A stretch of DNA of 64,000 bases from Paracoccus marinus. GTDB lineage: Bacteria; Pseudomonadota; Alphaproteobacteria; Rhodobacterales; Rhodobacteraceae. The notes under the pieces were generated by a model. The model had not been told where the DNA came from, did not search any database, and saw only the letters and a program-made list of their open reading frames with translations. This document shows, one piece after another, positions 37,258 through 47,491 of the stretch; positions within the stretch are counted from its first letter, which is position 1, and the number at the start of each line of letters is the position of its first letter. The DNA is taken from NCBI RefSeq assembly GCF_007018965.1, contig NZ_VJYZ01000004.1, forward strand, positions 1-64,000, given 5' to 3'. A program made the position numbers and the translations under genes.

Positions 37258-39746
37258 GACGCGCGGCCCTGACCCTCGCCGCCCTGACGCTCGGGGCCGC
37301 CGCCGACCTGGCGCTGGCGGACCTGGTGCTGCCCGATGCGGCCGCACGCCTGGGGATGCCCGCCCACGGCGCCGCCCGCGCGCAGACGATCCTTGATGCC
37401 GAGATGACGCCCGACTGGCTGGACGGCCCGGCGCTGGCGCCGACCGAGGAAAACGTCACCGACGCGCCCCTGGCCGACGGCACCGCCGCCGCCGTCCTGC
37501 CCACGCTGGACGACAGCGCCGCTGTCACCATCGACGGGGGGACAATCGACGGCGGGACCATCGAAGGCGGGGCCCCGCGCCAGCCCGCCGCACCCCAGGA
37601 CGACGGCGCCGCCACGCTGCTGGCCGACCGGGTCGAGGTGTCGGGCGACCGGGTGCTGACCGCCTCGGGCGGGGTGGTGGTGTGGTATGACGGCGCGCGG
37701 CTGGTGGCGTCGCGGGTCGTCTATGACGGCGCGTCGGGCCAGCTTGCGATCGAGGGGCCGATCCACCTCACGCGCCCGGACCTTGCCGGCACACCCGACG
37801 ACACGATCCTGATCGCCGACCAGGCGCAGCTGGACGAGGACCTGCAGGACGGGATCCTGCGCGGCGCCCGGCTGGTCCTCGCGCGCGAACTGCAGCTTGC
37901 CGCCGAGGAGGTGCGCCGCACCGGGCAGGGCCGGATGACGACGCTGACGCACGTGGTCGCGTCGTCATGCCAGGTCTGCGCCGACAACCCGACGCCGCTG
38001 TGGGAGATCCGCGCCCGCCGCATCATTCACGACAGCGAAACCCGCCAGCTTCACTTTGACCGGCCCGAGTTCCGCGCCTTCGGCCTGCCGGTGGCGACGC
38101 TGCCCGCGCTGACCACCCCCGACCCGACGGTCGAGCGGATGACCGGCTTCCTGCGCCCGCGCTTCCGCACCACCACCGCGCTGGGGTTCGGGATCAAGCT
38201 GCCCTACTTCGTCACGCTGGGCGAACACGCCGACGTGACGCTCACCCCCTATCTCGCCGCCAACCGCACCTCGACGATGGAGCTGCGCTACCGGCAGGCG
38301 TTCGAGAACGGCGCCACCGAATGGAACGGCGCCATCTCGCGCGACGACATCCGCCCCGGCGAGACGCGGGGCTACGTCTTTGGCGCGGCGCGGTTCGCGC
38401 TGCCGCGCGACTACACGCTGACGGCGCAGGTGCAGACCGCGTCCGACCGCGCCTATCTGCTGAACTACGACATCACCGAGGCAGACCGCCTGTGGAGCGG
38501 GCTGACCCTGGAACGCTATCGCCGCGACCGCAGCCTGAGCGCCCGGATCGGCAACTACCAGACGCTGCGCGAGGACGAGGACGATTCGACCTCTCCCGGG
38601 CTCGTCGCCGACGCGATGTGGAGCCATGCGTTCCGCCCGCCCGCGCCCATAGGCGGGCGCGGCTGGCTGGAATGGTCGGTCCACGCGCATCAGCGATCAT
38701 CGGACGAGGACCGGGTGGGGCGCGACGTGGTCCGCGCCTCGGTCGCGGTGGACTGGCGGCGGCAGGAACTGTTGGCGGGCGGGTTCCTGGGCGCGGCGCA
38801 GGTCCGGGTCGATGGCGACGTCTACGAGATCGGGCAGGACAGCCGCTATGACGACACCGTCGCCCGCGCGCATCCCGCCGCGGGGGTGGAACTGCGCTGG
38901 CCGCTGATCTCGCGCGGCACTGCTGGCGGAACGGCTGGCGGAACGGCTGGCGCGACCCACATGCTGGAACCGGTGGCGCAGCTGGTCTGGTCGCCGCGCC
39001 GCGACGATGACGACGACGACGATGGCGACCTCGACGACGACGATGACGACGTCCCGAACGAGGACAGCACCCTGGCCGAGTTCGACGAGGGGAACCTGTT
39101 CTCGTTCAACCGCTCGCCCGGCTGGGACCGGCGCGAGGGGGGCCTGCGCGCCAATCTCGGACTGACCTGGACCCGGATCGACCCGACCGGCTGGTCGCTG
39201 GGTCTCACCGGCGGCCGCGTCGTGCGGTCGGGGGACGAGGACGGCGGGCTGGTCGGGCCGGTGTCGGGGCGCCGCTCGGACTGGCTGCTGGCCGCGCATT
39301 TCGCCGATCCGCGCGGATTGGCGGTATCGAACCGGGCGCTGTTCGACGACGGGTTCGACCTGTCCAGCAACGAGCTGCGCGTGGGCCTTGCCCGACCGGG
39401 GCGGCAGATCAGCGCGGGCTACCTGTGGATCGACGCGGGCAACGAACCCGGCCGCGACCGCGACGTGTCGGAACTGTCGGCCCGCACCGGGATCCAGCTT
39501 GCCGCCGGCTGGTGGGCCACGACCGATTCCCGCTACGACTTCGTGGCCGACCGCGCGCAGAAGACCGAGCTTGGGCTGCAATACCGCAACGAATGCGTGA
39601 CCGTGGACCTGTCGCTGGACCGCCGCTTCACCTCGTCCGACAACGTCTCGCCCGACACGAGCTTCGGGCTGTCGGTCCGGCTGGGCGGGTTCGGGCGGCA
39701 GGCGGACGGTCCGGGACAGGTGGCGCGGCGCGCCTGCGTGCGCTAG
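37254..39746 (+). CDS. lptD: LPS-assembly outer-membrane protein LptD
   Basis: 830 residues. A signal-like N-terminus and a Thr/Asp/Gly-rich spacer precede the OstA/LptA-like beta-jellyroll (LLADRVEVSGDRVLTASGGVVVWYDGARL, residues about 122-250). The rest is a beta-barrel with the LptD-type Cys pair (SSCQVCADNPTPLWEIRARRIIHD). An Asp-run loop occurs near residues 583-605, and a 12-bp tandem repeat (38919-38954) encodes GTAG units. LptD inserts LPS into the outer leaflet with LptE. It starts in the lptG stop (ATGA). Confidence 0.93.
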   Translation: MRRAALTLAALTLGAAADLALADLVLPDAAARLGMPAHGAARAQTILDAEMTPDWLDGPALAPTEENVTDAPLADGTAAAVLPTLDDSAAVTIDGGTIDGGTIEGGAPRQPAAPQDDGAATLLADRVEVSGDRVLTASGGVVVWYDGARLVASRVVYDGASGQLAIEGPIHLTRPDLAGTPDDTILIADQAQLDEDLQDGILRGARLVLARELQLAAEEVRRTGQGRMTTLTHVVASSCQVCADNPTPLWEIRARRIIHDSETRQLHFDRPEFRAFGLPVATLPALTTPDPTVERMTGFLRPRFRTTTALGFGIKLPYFVTLGEHADVTLTPYLAANRTSTMELRYRQAFENGATEWNGAISRDDIRPGETRGYVFGAARFALPRDYTLTAQVQTASDRAYLLNYDITEADRLWSGLTLERYRRDRSLSARIGNYQTLREDEDDSTSPGLVADAMWSHAFRPPAPIGGRGWLEWSVHAHQRSSDEDRVGRDVVRASVAVDWRRQELLAGGFLGAAQVRVDGDVYEIGQDSRYDDTVARAHPAAGVELRWPLISRGTAGGTAGGTAGATHMLEPVAQLVWSPRRDDDDDDDGDLDDDDDDVPNEDSTLAEFDEGNLFSFNRSPGWDRREGGLRANLGLTWTRIDPTGWSLGLTGGRVVRSGDEDGGLVGPVSGRRSDWLLAAHFADPRGLAVSNRALFDDGFDLSSNELRVGLARPGRQISAGYLWIDAGNEPGRDRDVSELSARTGIQLAAGWWATTDSRYDFVADRAQKTELGLQYRNECVTVDLSLDRRFTSSDNVSPDTSFGLSVRLGGFGRQADGPGQVARRACVR
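38919..38954 (+). repeat. Three tandem 12-bp units inside lptD
   Basis: ACTGCTGGCGGA, ACGGCTGGCGGA, ACGGCTGGCGCG in frame, encoding TAGG-TAGG-TAGA. Copy-number change would keep the reading frame; the segment maps to a loop of the barrel. Confidence 0.75.
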
Positions 39747-39775
39747 GCTCGCGTTCGATTTTCAGGGGAACACCA

Positions 39776-41242
39776 ATGCGGCGGATCATTCAGGTAACGG
39801 CCTTGGCGATGATGCTTGGCGGATCGGCGCTGCCGGCGCTGGCGCAAGGCCCCTTCGCACCCGTCATCTACGTCAACGACTCGGCCGTGACCGCGTTCGA
39901 GGTGGACCAGCGGACCCGCTTCATCCAGCTGCTGAACGGCCCCGACAGCGACCGCGAAAGCGTCCTGCGCGAGCTGGTGAACGACCGTCTCAAGATGCAG
40001 GCCGCTCGCCAGATCGGGGTCGAGATCACCGACGAGGCGCTGGCCCAGGGCGCATCCGAGTTCGCCGGGCGCGCCAACATGGGGACCGAGCAGTTCATCG
40101 CCGCGCTGGCGCAGGCGGGCGTCGAGGAACAGTCGTTCATCGACTTCGTGCGCGCCGGGATCGCCTGGCGCGAGGTCGTGCGCGCGCGGATCGTGCCACA
40201 GGTCAACATCACCGACCGCGAGATCGAGCAGGCGCAGACCCGCGCCGTCCAGACCCCGATCGTGACGCAGGTGCTGCTGTCCGAACTGGTGATCCCCGCC
40301 CCCCCGGGGTCCGAGGAACGCGCGCTGGCCCAGGCCGAAGAGGTCGCCCGCGCGGTCGGGTCCGAGGCCGAGTTCGCCGCCGCCGCGCGCCGCCTGTCGG
40401 CCACCCCCTCGGCCCCCAACGGCGGGCGGATCGACTGGCTTGCCGTCGGCAACCTTCCGCCGTCGCTGCGCCAGGTGGTGCTGCAGCTCAGGCCCGGCAC
40501 GGCCTCGGCCCCGCTGACGGTGCCGGGCGCGGTCGTCATGTTCTTCTTGCGCGACACCCAGGGCACGCTGCGCGCGGGCGCGACCGACCAGACCGTGGAT
40601 TACCTGACGATGGACCTGCCGACCGTCGCCGACGGCGCCCGCATCCTCGCCGTGGCGCAGTCCTGCACCGACGCGCGGGCCGAGGCGAACCGCTTCACCC
40701 CCGACCCCGCCCGGCGCGAGACCGCGCCCCTGGGCGCCGTGCCCGCCGACGTGGCGCAGCGGCTGGCGAGCCTTGACGACAACGAGGGGACGGTCATCGA
40801 CTATGGCAGCGGCGCGCGGCTGGTCATGCTGTGCAAGCGCACGGTGACGGCGCTGGCCGAACCCGAGCCCGCGTGGATCACCCCGCCCGGCGTTGCGGCG
40901 ACCGCCACCCGCGACAATTCCCCGGCACCCGCCGCAGGCGCGCCGCGCAGGTCCACGGGCCTGTCGCCCGCCACCGGCGCGCCGATCGCCGACCAGCCCT
41001 CGGCCGGCGTTCCCGCCGAGGTCGATGCCGCCGCCGACGCGCCCGCCCCGTCACAGCCCGCCCCGGCCGAGGCTGAGGCGGATCCCGCCGCCGAGGCACC
41101 GGCAGAAGCCGTGGCACCCGAGCAGACGCCCGTCGCATCGCGCGAGGATATCCGGGCCGAGATCTTCAACGACAAGATCAACGCGGCCGCCGACGCCTAT
41201 CTGGCCGAACTGCGCGCCGACGCGATGGTGCGCCAGCCGTGA
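39776..41242 (+). CDS. SurA-like periplasmic peptidyl-prolyl isomerase/chaperone
   Basis: 488 residues. A signal peptide (ALAMMLGGSALPALAQ) is followed by a SurA-N-type helical domain (VIYVNDSAVTAFEVDQRTRF; LVNDRLKMQAARQIGVEI) and one PpiC-type parvulin domain near residues 165-265 (QVLLSELVIP; FAAAARRLSATPSAPNGGRIDWL). About 100 residues of Pro/Ala/Glu-rich tail follow, then a short helix. SurA chaperones outer-membrane proteins such as LptD, which is encoded directly upstream. The lptD-surA-pdxA-rsmA order is a classic linkage. Confidence 0.9.
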   Translation: MRRIIQVTALAMMLGGSALPALAQGPFAPVIYVNDSAVTAFEVDQRTRFIQLLNGPDSDRESVLRELVNDRLKMQAARQIGVEITDEALAQGASEFAGRANMGTEQFIAALAQAGVEEQSFIDFVRAGIAWREVVRARIVPQVNITDREIEQAQTRAVQTPIVTQVLLSELVIPAPPGSEERALAQAEEVARAVGSEAEFAAAARRLSATPSAPNGGRIDWLAVGNLPPSLRQVVLQLRPGTASAPLTVPGAVVMFFLRDTQGTLRAGATDQTVDYLTMDLPTVADGARILAVAQSCTDARAEANRFTPDPARRETAPLGAVPADVAQRLASLDDNEGTVIDYGSGARLVMLCKRTVTALAEPEPAWITPPGVAATATRDNSPAPAAGAPRRSTGLSPATGAPIADQPSAGVPAEVDAAADAPAPSQPAPAEAEADPAAEAPAEAVAPEQTPVASREDIRAEIFNDKINAAADAYLAELRADAMVRQP

Positions 41243-41288
41243 CGCGCCGCCTGCCCCGGCGAACCGCCCGAACAGCGCAGGCCGCGTG

Positions 41289-42275
41289 ATGCCGCAGCCC
41301 ATCATCCTAACCTGTGGCGAACCCGCCGGGATCGGCCCCGAACTCGCCCCGCAGGCGCTTGGCGCGGGCGTCCCGGTCGTCTGGATGGGCGATCCCGCGC
41401 ACCTGCCCACGGGCACCCCCTGGCAACCGGTCGAGCGGCCGTCCGACCCCGTCGGCGTGGGCGTGCTGCCGGTGCTGGTCCACCCCTTCCCCGCCGCCGC
41501 GGTTCCGGGCGCGCCCGACCCCGCGAACGCGCCCGCGGTGATCGAGGTCATCGCCCGCGCCGTGGCCCTTGCCCAGTCGGGCGAGGCGGGCGGGATCTGC
41601 ACGCTGCCCATCAGCAAGCACGCGCTGATCGAGGGCGCGGGCTTCGCCTTCCCGGGCCACACCGAATACCTCGCCCATCTCGCGGGCGGCGTGGACGTGG
41701 CGATGATGCTGTGTTCGACCACCGTGAACCCGCCCTGCCGGGTGGTCCCGGCCACGATCCACATCGCGCTGGACCAGGTGCCGGCGGCCTTTACCCCCGA
41801 CGCGCTGACGCGCGCGATCCTGACCACCCACGACGCGCTGGTCCGCGATTTCGGCATTGCCGCCCCCCGGATCGCGGTGGCGGGCCTGAACCCCCACGCG
41901 GGCGAGGGCGGCGCCATGGGCCGGGCCGAGACCGAGTGGATGGCCCCCCTGCTGGGCGCGCTGCGCCAGCGCGGGCTGGACCTGATCGGCCCCCTGCCCG
42001 CCGACACCATGTTCCACGCGCCCGCGCGCGCCGCATGGGACGCGGCGATCTGCGCCTATCACGACCAGGCGCTGATCCCGGTCAAGACACTGGATTTCGC
42101 AGGCGGGGTCAACGTGACGCTGGGCCTGCCGTTCGTGCGGACCTCGCCCGACCACGGCACCGCCTTCGACATCGCCGGGCGCGGGATCGCCGATCCCTCC
42201 TCGACCATCGCCGCGCTGCGGCTGGCGTGGAACATGGCGTCCGTCCGCATCTCGGGCGAAGCCGCCATCGCATGA
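41289..42275 (+). CDS. pdxA: 4-hydroxythreonine-4-phosphate dehydrogenase
   Basis: 328 residues. Family motifs are [14 protein letters not shown] at the N-terminus, [25 protein letters not shown] near residue 105, and [14 protein letters not shown]; the metal-binding histidines are present. It oxidises 4-phosphohydroxythreonine on the way to pyridoxal phosphate. ATG 41289 is used; a GTG just before it is possible. The stop overlaps rsmA as ATGA. Confidence 0.94.
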   Translation: MPQPIILTCGEPAGIGPELAPQALGAGVPVVWMGDPAHLPTGTPWQPVERPSDPVGVGVLPVLVHPFPAAAVPGAPDPANAPAVIEVIARAVALAQSGEAGGICTLPISKHALIEGAGFAFPGHTEYLAHLAGGVDVAMMLCSTTVNPPCRVVPATIHIALDQVPAAFTPDALTRAILTTHDALVRDFGIAAPRIAVAGLNPHAGEGGAMGRAETEWMAPLLGALRQRGLDLIGPLPADTMFHAPARAAWDAAICAYHDQALIPVKTLDFAGGVNVTLGLPFVRTSPDHGTAFDIAGRGIADPSSTIAALRLAWNMASVRISGEAAIA

Positions 42276-43126
42276 GCGGGATCGACGCGCTGCCGCCCCT
42301 GCGCGACGTGATCGCGCGCCACGACCTGCGCGCAAGAAAGCAGTTGGGCCAGAACTTCCTGCTGGACCTGAACCTGACCGCCCGGATCGCGCGCGCGGCG
42401 GGCGACCTTTCAAGCTGCGACGTGCTGGAGATCGGCCCCGGCCCCGGCGGCCTGACGCGCGGCCTGCTGGCCGAAGGCGCGCGCCATGTCCTTGCAATCG
42501 AAAAGGACGCGCGCGCGATCCCCGCCTTGCAGGAAATCGCGGATGCCTATCCGGGTCGGCTGACGATCGTGCAGGGGGATGCGCTGCAAGTCGATCCGCT
42601 GGCGCAGCTAACGCCGCCGATACGGATCGCCGCGAACCTGCCCTACAACATCGGGACGGAACTGCTGATCCGCTGGCTGACGCCGCCCGCGTGGCCGCCG
42701 TTCTGGCAGTCGCTGACGCTGATGTTCCAGAAAGAGGTCGCGCAGCGGATCGTGGCGAAGCCGGGCGGCAAGGCTTACGGCCGCCTCGCGCTGCTGGCGC
42801 AGTGGCGCTGCGACGCGCAGATCGTGCTGACGCTGCCGCCGCAGGCCTTCGTGCCCGCGCCCAAGGTGGAATCCGCCGTGGTGCAGCTGACCGCGCTGCC
42901 CGCGCCGCGCTTTCCGGCCGACCCGGCGGTGCTGTCTGAACTGACCGCCGCCGCGTTCAACCAGCGCCGGAAGATGCTGCGGGCGGCGTTGCGCGGCCTG
43001 CACCCGGACATCGAGGCGCTGCTGGTCGCGTCGGGCATTCCGCCCACCGCGCGCGCCGAGGAGATCGGGCTGGAAGGGTTCTGCACGCTGGCCCGCAACC
43101 TTGCGCAGGCGCGCGGCAAGACTTGA
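42272..43126 (+). CDS. rsmA: 16S rRNA (adenine1518/1519-N6) dimethyltransferase RsmA/KsgA
   Basis: 284 residues. It shows [15 protein letters not shown] at the N-terminus, SAM-binding [14 protein letters not shown] near residue 52, and the catalytic NLPYNIG motif near residue 120. It dimethylates two adenines in helix 45 of 16S rRNA as a late 30S checkpoint. It is the last gene of the lptFGD-surA-pdxA-rsmA series, and its ATG lies in the pdxA stop. Confidence 0.96.
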   Translation: MSGIDALPPLRDVIARHDLRARKQLGQNFLLDLNLTARIARAAGDLSSCDVLEIGPGPGGLTRGLLAEGARHVLAIEKDARAIPALQEIADAYPGRLTIVQGDALQVDPLAQLTPPIRIAANLPYNIGTELLIRWLTPPAWPPFWQSLTLMFQKEVAQRIVAKPGGKAYGRLALLAQWRCDAQIVLTLPPQAFVPAPKVESAVVQLTALPAPRFPADPAVLSELTAAAFNQRRKMLRAALRGLHPDIEALLVASGIPPTARAEEIGLEGFCTLARNLAQARGKT

Positions 43127-43197
43127 GCTGAGGCTGAGGCTTCAACGCGGGCAATGCAGCGGCATGGCGGCGGACGCAGCGGCCCGCCGCCTGCACG

Positions 43198-44307
43198 TCA
43201 TTCCTCGGATGCGGTTTCCGGCGCGGTTTCCGGCGCGGTTTCCGGCGCGCTTTCCGGTGCGGGCTCGTCGGCCTTGCGGCGCCGCGCGCGGGGCGCTGCG
43301 CCGGTGTCGGCCGCAGTGCCACCCGCGGTTCCGGCAGCACGCGGGGCGCGGGGGGCACGGGGCGCGCGCGGACGGGGCTGTTCGGCCTGCGTCTCGGGCG
43401 TGGCCACCAACCCCTCGTCGGCGTCGGTCGAGATCGCCTCGGGGATCGACAGCCCGTCCTCGTCGGCGTCGCGCGACCGGCGGGCCGAGCGCAGGAAGGC
43501 GGGCGCGGAATCCTCGTCGCGCATCCGCAAGGCGTCGTCGCGCCCGGCGGTCCCGGCAAGGTCGTCCGACACGTCAGTGGACGTCGTGCGCGAGGTTTCC
43601 GCAGGTGCGTCGACGGGGGCGGCGACCACCTCCTCGATGGCGTCGTCGCGATCCTCGAACGGATCGGCGCGGCCGTCGGACTGCGGATCGGGGCGGCTTT
43701 CGGGCCGCGTGTCGGGCCGGCTGTCGGCGCGATTGTCGAAGCGGTTTTCAGTGCGATTGTCGCCCGGCCGATCGCCCGCGCGGTCGTCACGCCGATCTTC
43801 GCGGCGGCCGCCCTGGCGGTCATCGCGGCGATCGTTCTGGCGATCGTTCTGGCGGTCGTCTCGGCGCCCGTCACGGTTATCCCGGTTATCGCGGTCGCCA
43901 CGCGCCTGCTGACCCGATTGCTGACCGTTCTGCTGACGGTCGTAGCCGTGATGGCCGTTCATCTGGCCGCCCTGCCCGGACCCCTGACCCTGACCCTGAC
44001 CCTGACGGTCGTCGCGGTCGTCGCCGTAGTTCTGGCCCGGCTGCTGCTGGCGCTCGTTCTGTTCGCGCGTCGCCTCGGCCAGCATGCGGGTGTAATGCTC
44101 GGCGTGCTGGAAGAAGCTCTGCTCGGCCACGCGGTCGCCCGAAAGCTGGGCGTCGCGGGCGAGCGCGAGGTATTTCTCGATGATCTGCTGGGGGGTGCCG
44201 CGGACCTTGCCTTCGGGGCCGGAGCTGTCGAAGACGCGGTTGACGACATTGCCAAGCGTGCGCTGGCCGCGGGACTTGTTACGCGAACGGGATTTGGATG
44301 ATCTCAT
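43198..44307 (-). CDS. DUF4167 protein with long repetitive disordered tail
   Basis: 369 residues. The N-terminal 80 residues are the DUF4167 domain, from MRSSKSRSRNKSRG through VNRVFDSSGPEGKVRGTPQQIIEKYL to FFQHAEHYTRML. The rest is disordered and repetitive: a Gln/Gly run, many Asp-Arg repeats (DDRQND, DNRD), then acidic and Ala/Pro segments ending in four APET-type units. DUF4167 is near-universal in alphaproteobacteria, and its basic N-terminus suggests RNA or ribosome binding, unproved. ATG 44307 matches the family N-terminus better than the TTG further upstream. Confidence 0.88.
   Translation of the reverse strand: MRSSKSRSRNKSRGQRTLGNVVNRVFDSSGPEGKVRGTPQQIIEKYLALARDAQLSGDRVAEQSFFQHAEHYTRMLAEATREQNERQQQPGQNYGDDRDDRQGQGQGQGSGQGGQMNGHHGYDRQQNGQQSGQQARGDRDNRDNRDGRRDDRQNDRQNDRRDDRQGGRREDRRDDRAGDRPGDNRTENRFDNRADSRPDTRPESRPDPQSDGRADPFEDRDDAIEEVVAAPVDAPAETSRTTSTDVSDDLAGTAGRDDALRMRDEDSAPAFLRSARRSRDADEDGLSIPEAISTDADEGLVATPETQAEQPRPRAPRAPRAPRAAGTAGGTAADTGAAPRARRRKADEPAPESAPETAPETAPETASEE
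43211..43258 (-). repeat. Four tandem 12-bp units in the DUF4167 C-terminus
   Basis: GCGGTTTCCGGC occurs three times exactly and once with two changes, in frame, encoding APET repeats. Confidence 0.8.
43982..44006 (-). repeat. CCCTGA hexamer run inside the DUF4167 gene
   Basis: About four tandem copies of CCCTGA on the plus strand, encoding a Gly-Gln run on the minus strand. Hexamer slippage keeps the reading frame. Confidence 0.75.
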
Positions 44308-44576
44308 CAGCTTTTTTTCGGTTGATTTCGTCCGAGCGGGCTTCAAGCGCGCGTCGATGGGTTCGAGTCAGGGCCGCAGCGTGCCGGGCTGGAACGGTGG
44401 CTCCAAAGCAGGCGTATTCGTGATTGGCGCACGAAGCGCGCCGGTCAAGCGAATGGTGTAAGGCTGACCCGTGCGGATTTCATTGACCCGTCACATGGGC
44501 GAATAAGCATGCAGCGGACGGACGCACAAGCGAAAACTCCGTGAATGCTGAAAATGGCGGTGACTTTCGGCGGTTT

Positions 44577-45398
44577 TCACCCGGCCCGACCCGTCACCAC
44601 GCGGTCGCGCCCGTCAAGGTCGGGCAACACCCGCACCGACCCGAACCCCGCAGCCTCCATCAGCCCGGCGACCGCCGATGCTTGCGACGGCCCGATCTCG
44701 ACCGCGAGCCAGCCGCCCGGCGTCAGATGCGCGGGCGCTCCCGCGGCGATGGCGCGATAGGCGGAAAGCCCGTCCCCCTCGTCCGTCAGCGCCGCGCGGG
44801 GTTCCCAGTCGCGGACCTCGGGCCCAAGCCCCGCCATCTCGTCGGCCGCGATATAGGGCGGGTTCGAAACGATCAGGTCGAACCGGCCCTCGACAGCCGC
44901 GAACCAGTCCGAGCGCAGGAAGGCCGCCGCGATCCCCAGTCGGTCGGCATTGCCGCGCGCGACCGCAAGCGCCGCATCGGACAGATCGGTGCCGGTGCCC
45001 CGCGCGCTCGGCCGGTCGCCCAGCAGCGACAGAAGGATTGCGCCGGTGCCGGTGCCAAGGTCAAGGACCGACCGCCACGGCAGGTCGAGCGCGGCCGCGA
45101 CCAGCGTTTCGGTGTCGGGGCGGGGGTCCAGCGTGTCGCGGGTGACGGTGAAGCGGTGCTTCCAAAAGTCGCGCCAGCCGACGATCTGCGCGACCGGCTG
45201 GCGCGCCATCCGCGCGGCGATCGCCGCGTCCAGCGCGCGCAGTTCGGCGTCCGAAGCCTCGCGGTCCGACAGCCGCACCCGCTCGGGCGCGATCCCCAGC
45301 GCATGCGCGACAAGACGCCGCGCGTCGCTTTGCGGATCGGGGATGCCGGCGCGGGACAGCCTGTCGGCCACCTGAGCCAGCAGCGCGGCGGGCGTCAC
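44577..45398 (-). CDS. prmC: Release factor glutamine methyltransferase PrmC
   Basis: 273 residues. The N-terminal helical domain ends near residue 90; the SAM motif is [16 protein letters not shown], and the glutamine-binding NPPY is in [14 protein letters not shown]. It methylates the GGQ glutamine of RF1 and RF2. It starts at GTG inside the prfA stop (GTGA), which couples it to its substrate gene. Confidence 0.95.
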   Translation of the reverse strand: MTPAALLAQVADRLSRAGIPDPQSDARRLVAHALGIAPERVRLSDREASDAELRALDAAIAARMARQPVAQIVGWRDFWKHRFTVTRDTLDPRPDTETLVAAALDLPWRSVLDLGTGTGAILLSLLGDRPSARGTGTDLSDAALAVARGNADRLGIAAAFLRSDWFAAVEGRFDLIVSNPPYIAADEMAGLGPEVRDWEPRAALTDEGDGLSAYRAIAAGAPAHLTPGGWLAVEIGPSQASAVAGLMEAAGFGSVRVLPDLDGRDRVVTGRAG

Positions 45399-46450
45399 CC
45401 CTCGGCCTCGGCCAGCTTCGCGGCCTGGTCATGGGCGACGAGCGCGTCGATGATCTCGGCCAGGTCGCCCTGCATCACCCGGTCCAGCGAATAGAGCGTC
45501 AGGTTGATGCGGTGGTCGGTCACGCGCCCTTGGGGGAAGTTGTAGGTGCGGATGCGCTCGCTGCGGTCGCCGCTGCCGACCTGGCTGCGGCGGTCGGCGG
45601 AGCGTTCGGCATCGGCGCGCGCGCGTTCCATGTCGTAAAGCCGGGCGCGCAGCACGGCCATCGCGTTGGCGCGGTTCTGGTGCTGCGACTTTTCCGACGA
45701 GGTGACGATGATGCCGGTGGGCAGGTGGGTGATCCGCACCGCCGAGTCGGTGGTGTTGACGTGCTGCCCGCCGGCGCCCGACGCGCGCATGGTGTCGATG
45801 CGGATGTCGGCGGCGGGGATGTCGATATCGACCTCCTCTGCCTCGGGCAGGACGGCGACGGTCGCGGCGCTGGTGTGGATGCGGCCGCCGGATTCGGTTT
45901 CCGGCACCCGCTGCACCCGGTGGACGCCGGATTCGAACTTGAGGCGCGCGAACACCCCCTCGCCCTCGACCCGCACGGTCGCCTCGCGGACGCCGCCAAG
46001 CTCGGACAGGGCCAGTTCGAGGTTCTGGAACGTCCACCCCTGCGTTTCCGCGTGGCGCTGGTACATCCGCAACAGGTCGCCCGCGAACAGCGCCGCCTCG
46101 TCGCCGCCGGTGCCGGGGCGGATCTCGATGATGGCGGGGCGGGCGTCGGCCGCGTCACGCGGCAGAAGCGCCAGCCGCAGCGCCTGTTCCTGCCCCGGCA
46201 GCGCGCCGCGCAGGCGCGACAGCTCGTCCTCGGCCAGTTCGCGCATCTCGGGGTCGGCGAGCATCGCCTGCGCCTCGGCCAGCGCGTCCTGCGCCTCGGT
46301 GTAGGCGGCGATCTGGGCGACGACCGGCTTCAGCTCGGCATATTCACGGCTGATCCGCGCGATCTCGTCCGGCGCCGGGCCGGCATTCAGCCGCGCCTCG
46401 AGAAACTCGAACCGCTGGGTGATCTGGGACAGGCGCTCGACGGGCAGCAT
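45395..46450 (-). CDS. prfA: Peptide chain release factor 1
   Basis: 351 residues. The codon-recognition PxT region is [23 protein letters not shown], and [15 protein letters not shown] holds the GGQ that triggers peptide release. It ends translation at UAA and UAG. It is co-translated with prmC, which modifies its GGQ glutamine. Confidence 0.97.
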   Translation of the reverse strand: MLPVERLSQITQRFEFLEARLNAGPAPDEIARISREYAELKPVVAQIAAYTEAQDALAEAQAMLADPEMRELAEDELSRLRGALPGQEQALRLALLPRDAADARPAIIEIRPGTGGDEAALFAGDLLRMYQRHAETQGWTFQNLELALSELGGVREATVRVEGEGVFARLKFESGVHRVQRVPETESGGRIHTSAATVAVLPEAEEVDIDIPAADIRIDTMRASGAGGQHVNTTDSAVRITHLPTGIIVTSSEKSQHQNRANAMAVLRARLYDMERARADAERSADRRSQVGSGDRSERIRTYNFPQGRVTDHRINLTLYSLDRVMQGDLAEIIDALVAHDQAAKLAEAEG

Positions 46451-46527
46451 GGCTCGGCATTAGCCGCCGCCACCCTGCGCGGCAAGCCGCCGCGCGCCTG
46501 CGGCCGCAACGGAAATGCGCCGCCGCC

Positions 46528-47223
46528 TCAGCCCTTCGCCGCCTCGACCGAGATTTCCAGCCCGACCTCGTCGCCGATCGCCGGGGCAAAGGCGCCAAGA
46601 CCGAAGTCCGACCGCTTCAGCGACCCGGTGATGTCGAACCCGGCCGATGGCTGGCCGGTCATCGGGTGCTTGCCCAGCCGCCGCAGCGTCACGTCGAGCG
46701 TCACGGGCGCCGTGACGTCGTTCAAAAGCAGGTCGCCCGTCACGCGGGCGGTGTCGGGGCCGGTCGGCTCGACGGCGGTCGAGGTGAAGGTGACGGCCGT
46801 CGCGGGCGCGGCGCCGTCGAACAGGTCGGGGCCGAACAGGTGCTCGTCGAGCTGGCGCGACACGGTCTGTATCGCCGACAGCGGAAACGCGATATCGACC
46901 TTGCTGTTCGCGGGCGCGGCCGGGTCCAGCGTGATCGTGCCCGAAACGCCCCGGATGGTGCCGCGGCTGGTGGACGATCCCAGGTGGTCGTAGCTGAACA
47001 CGATGGCGCTGTGTTCCTGGTCCAGGACATAGTCGCCGGCGGGGGCTTCGGGGTCGATAGCCGGGGCGGCAGGGGCGGCAGGGGCGGCAGTGGCGGCAGG
47101 GGGCGCATCCGCCGCCGGAGCGGACGCGTCAGCCGCAGGCGCCCCGGCGGGCGGCGCCGCGTCCTGGGCAAGCGCCGGCGCGGCGAGCGCGGACAGTAAG
47201 ACGAAGGCGGACGCAAGGCGCAT
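46528..47223 (-). CDS. YceI family periplasmic protein
   Basis: 231 residues. A signal peptide (LLSALAAPALAQ) and an Ala/Pro-rich linker precede a YceI lipocalin-like barrel (YVLDQEHSAIVFSYDHLG near residue 62; VTGDLLLNDVTAPVTLDV; SDFGLGAF near the end). YceI proteins bind isoprenoid-type lipids in the periplasm and are often induced by alkali or stress. ATG 47223 is used because the signal peptide follows directly. It is divergent from rpsF over 268 nt. Confidence 0.88.
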   Translation of the reverse strand: MRLASAFVLLSALAAPALAQDAAPPAGAPAADASAPAADAPPAATAAPAAPAAPAIDPEAPAGDYVLDQEHSAIVFSYDHLGSSTSRGTIRGVSGTITLDPAAPANSKVDIAFPLSAIQTVSRQLDEHLFGPDLFDGAAPATAVTFTSTAVEPTGPDTARVTGDLLLNDVTAPVTLDVTLRRLGKHPMTGQPSAGFDITGSLKRSDFGLGAFAPAIGDEVGLEISVEAAKG

Positions 47224-47361
47224 TGCTGGGCCATCCCCTGCTGGATCGGTCTGACATCCCGACGCTAGCCGCGCGCCCACCGGCAGGCAAGGCCATGCCC
47301 CGCGGCCCCGCGGCCCCCGGCCCGCGAGTGCCCCGACTCAGGCCCCGACCCGCGAATCGCC

Positions 47362-47389
47362 TTGCGCGGCGGGCGCGCGCCTGTATAAG
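47362..47389 (+). promoter_or_regulatory. Candidate sigma-70 promoter of rpsF-rpsR-rplI
   Basis: TTGCGC, 16-nt spacer, TATAAG, ending 102 nt before the rpsF start. The leader may hold ribosomal-protein autoregulation, but no defined motif was recognised. Confidence 0.5.
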
Positions 47390-47491
47390 ACCGCATCCTT
47401 CCGCAACGATGCGAAACCGGCGCAGCCTCTCGTGGCGGGGCGCGGAAGGGATTTCCCGCCTATGAAGCGCGCCCGAGACGAAAGGGATAGC

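Noticed and set aside
43982..44006. CCCTGA run as a telomere-like sequence
   Set aside because: It is an in-frame coding repeat (Gly-Gln) of the DUF4167 gene, not a chromosome end.
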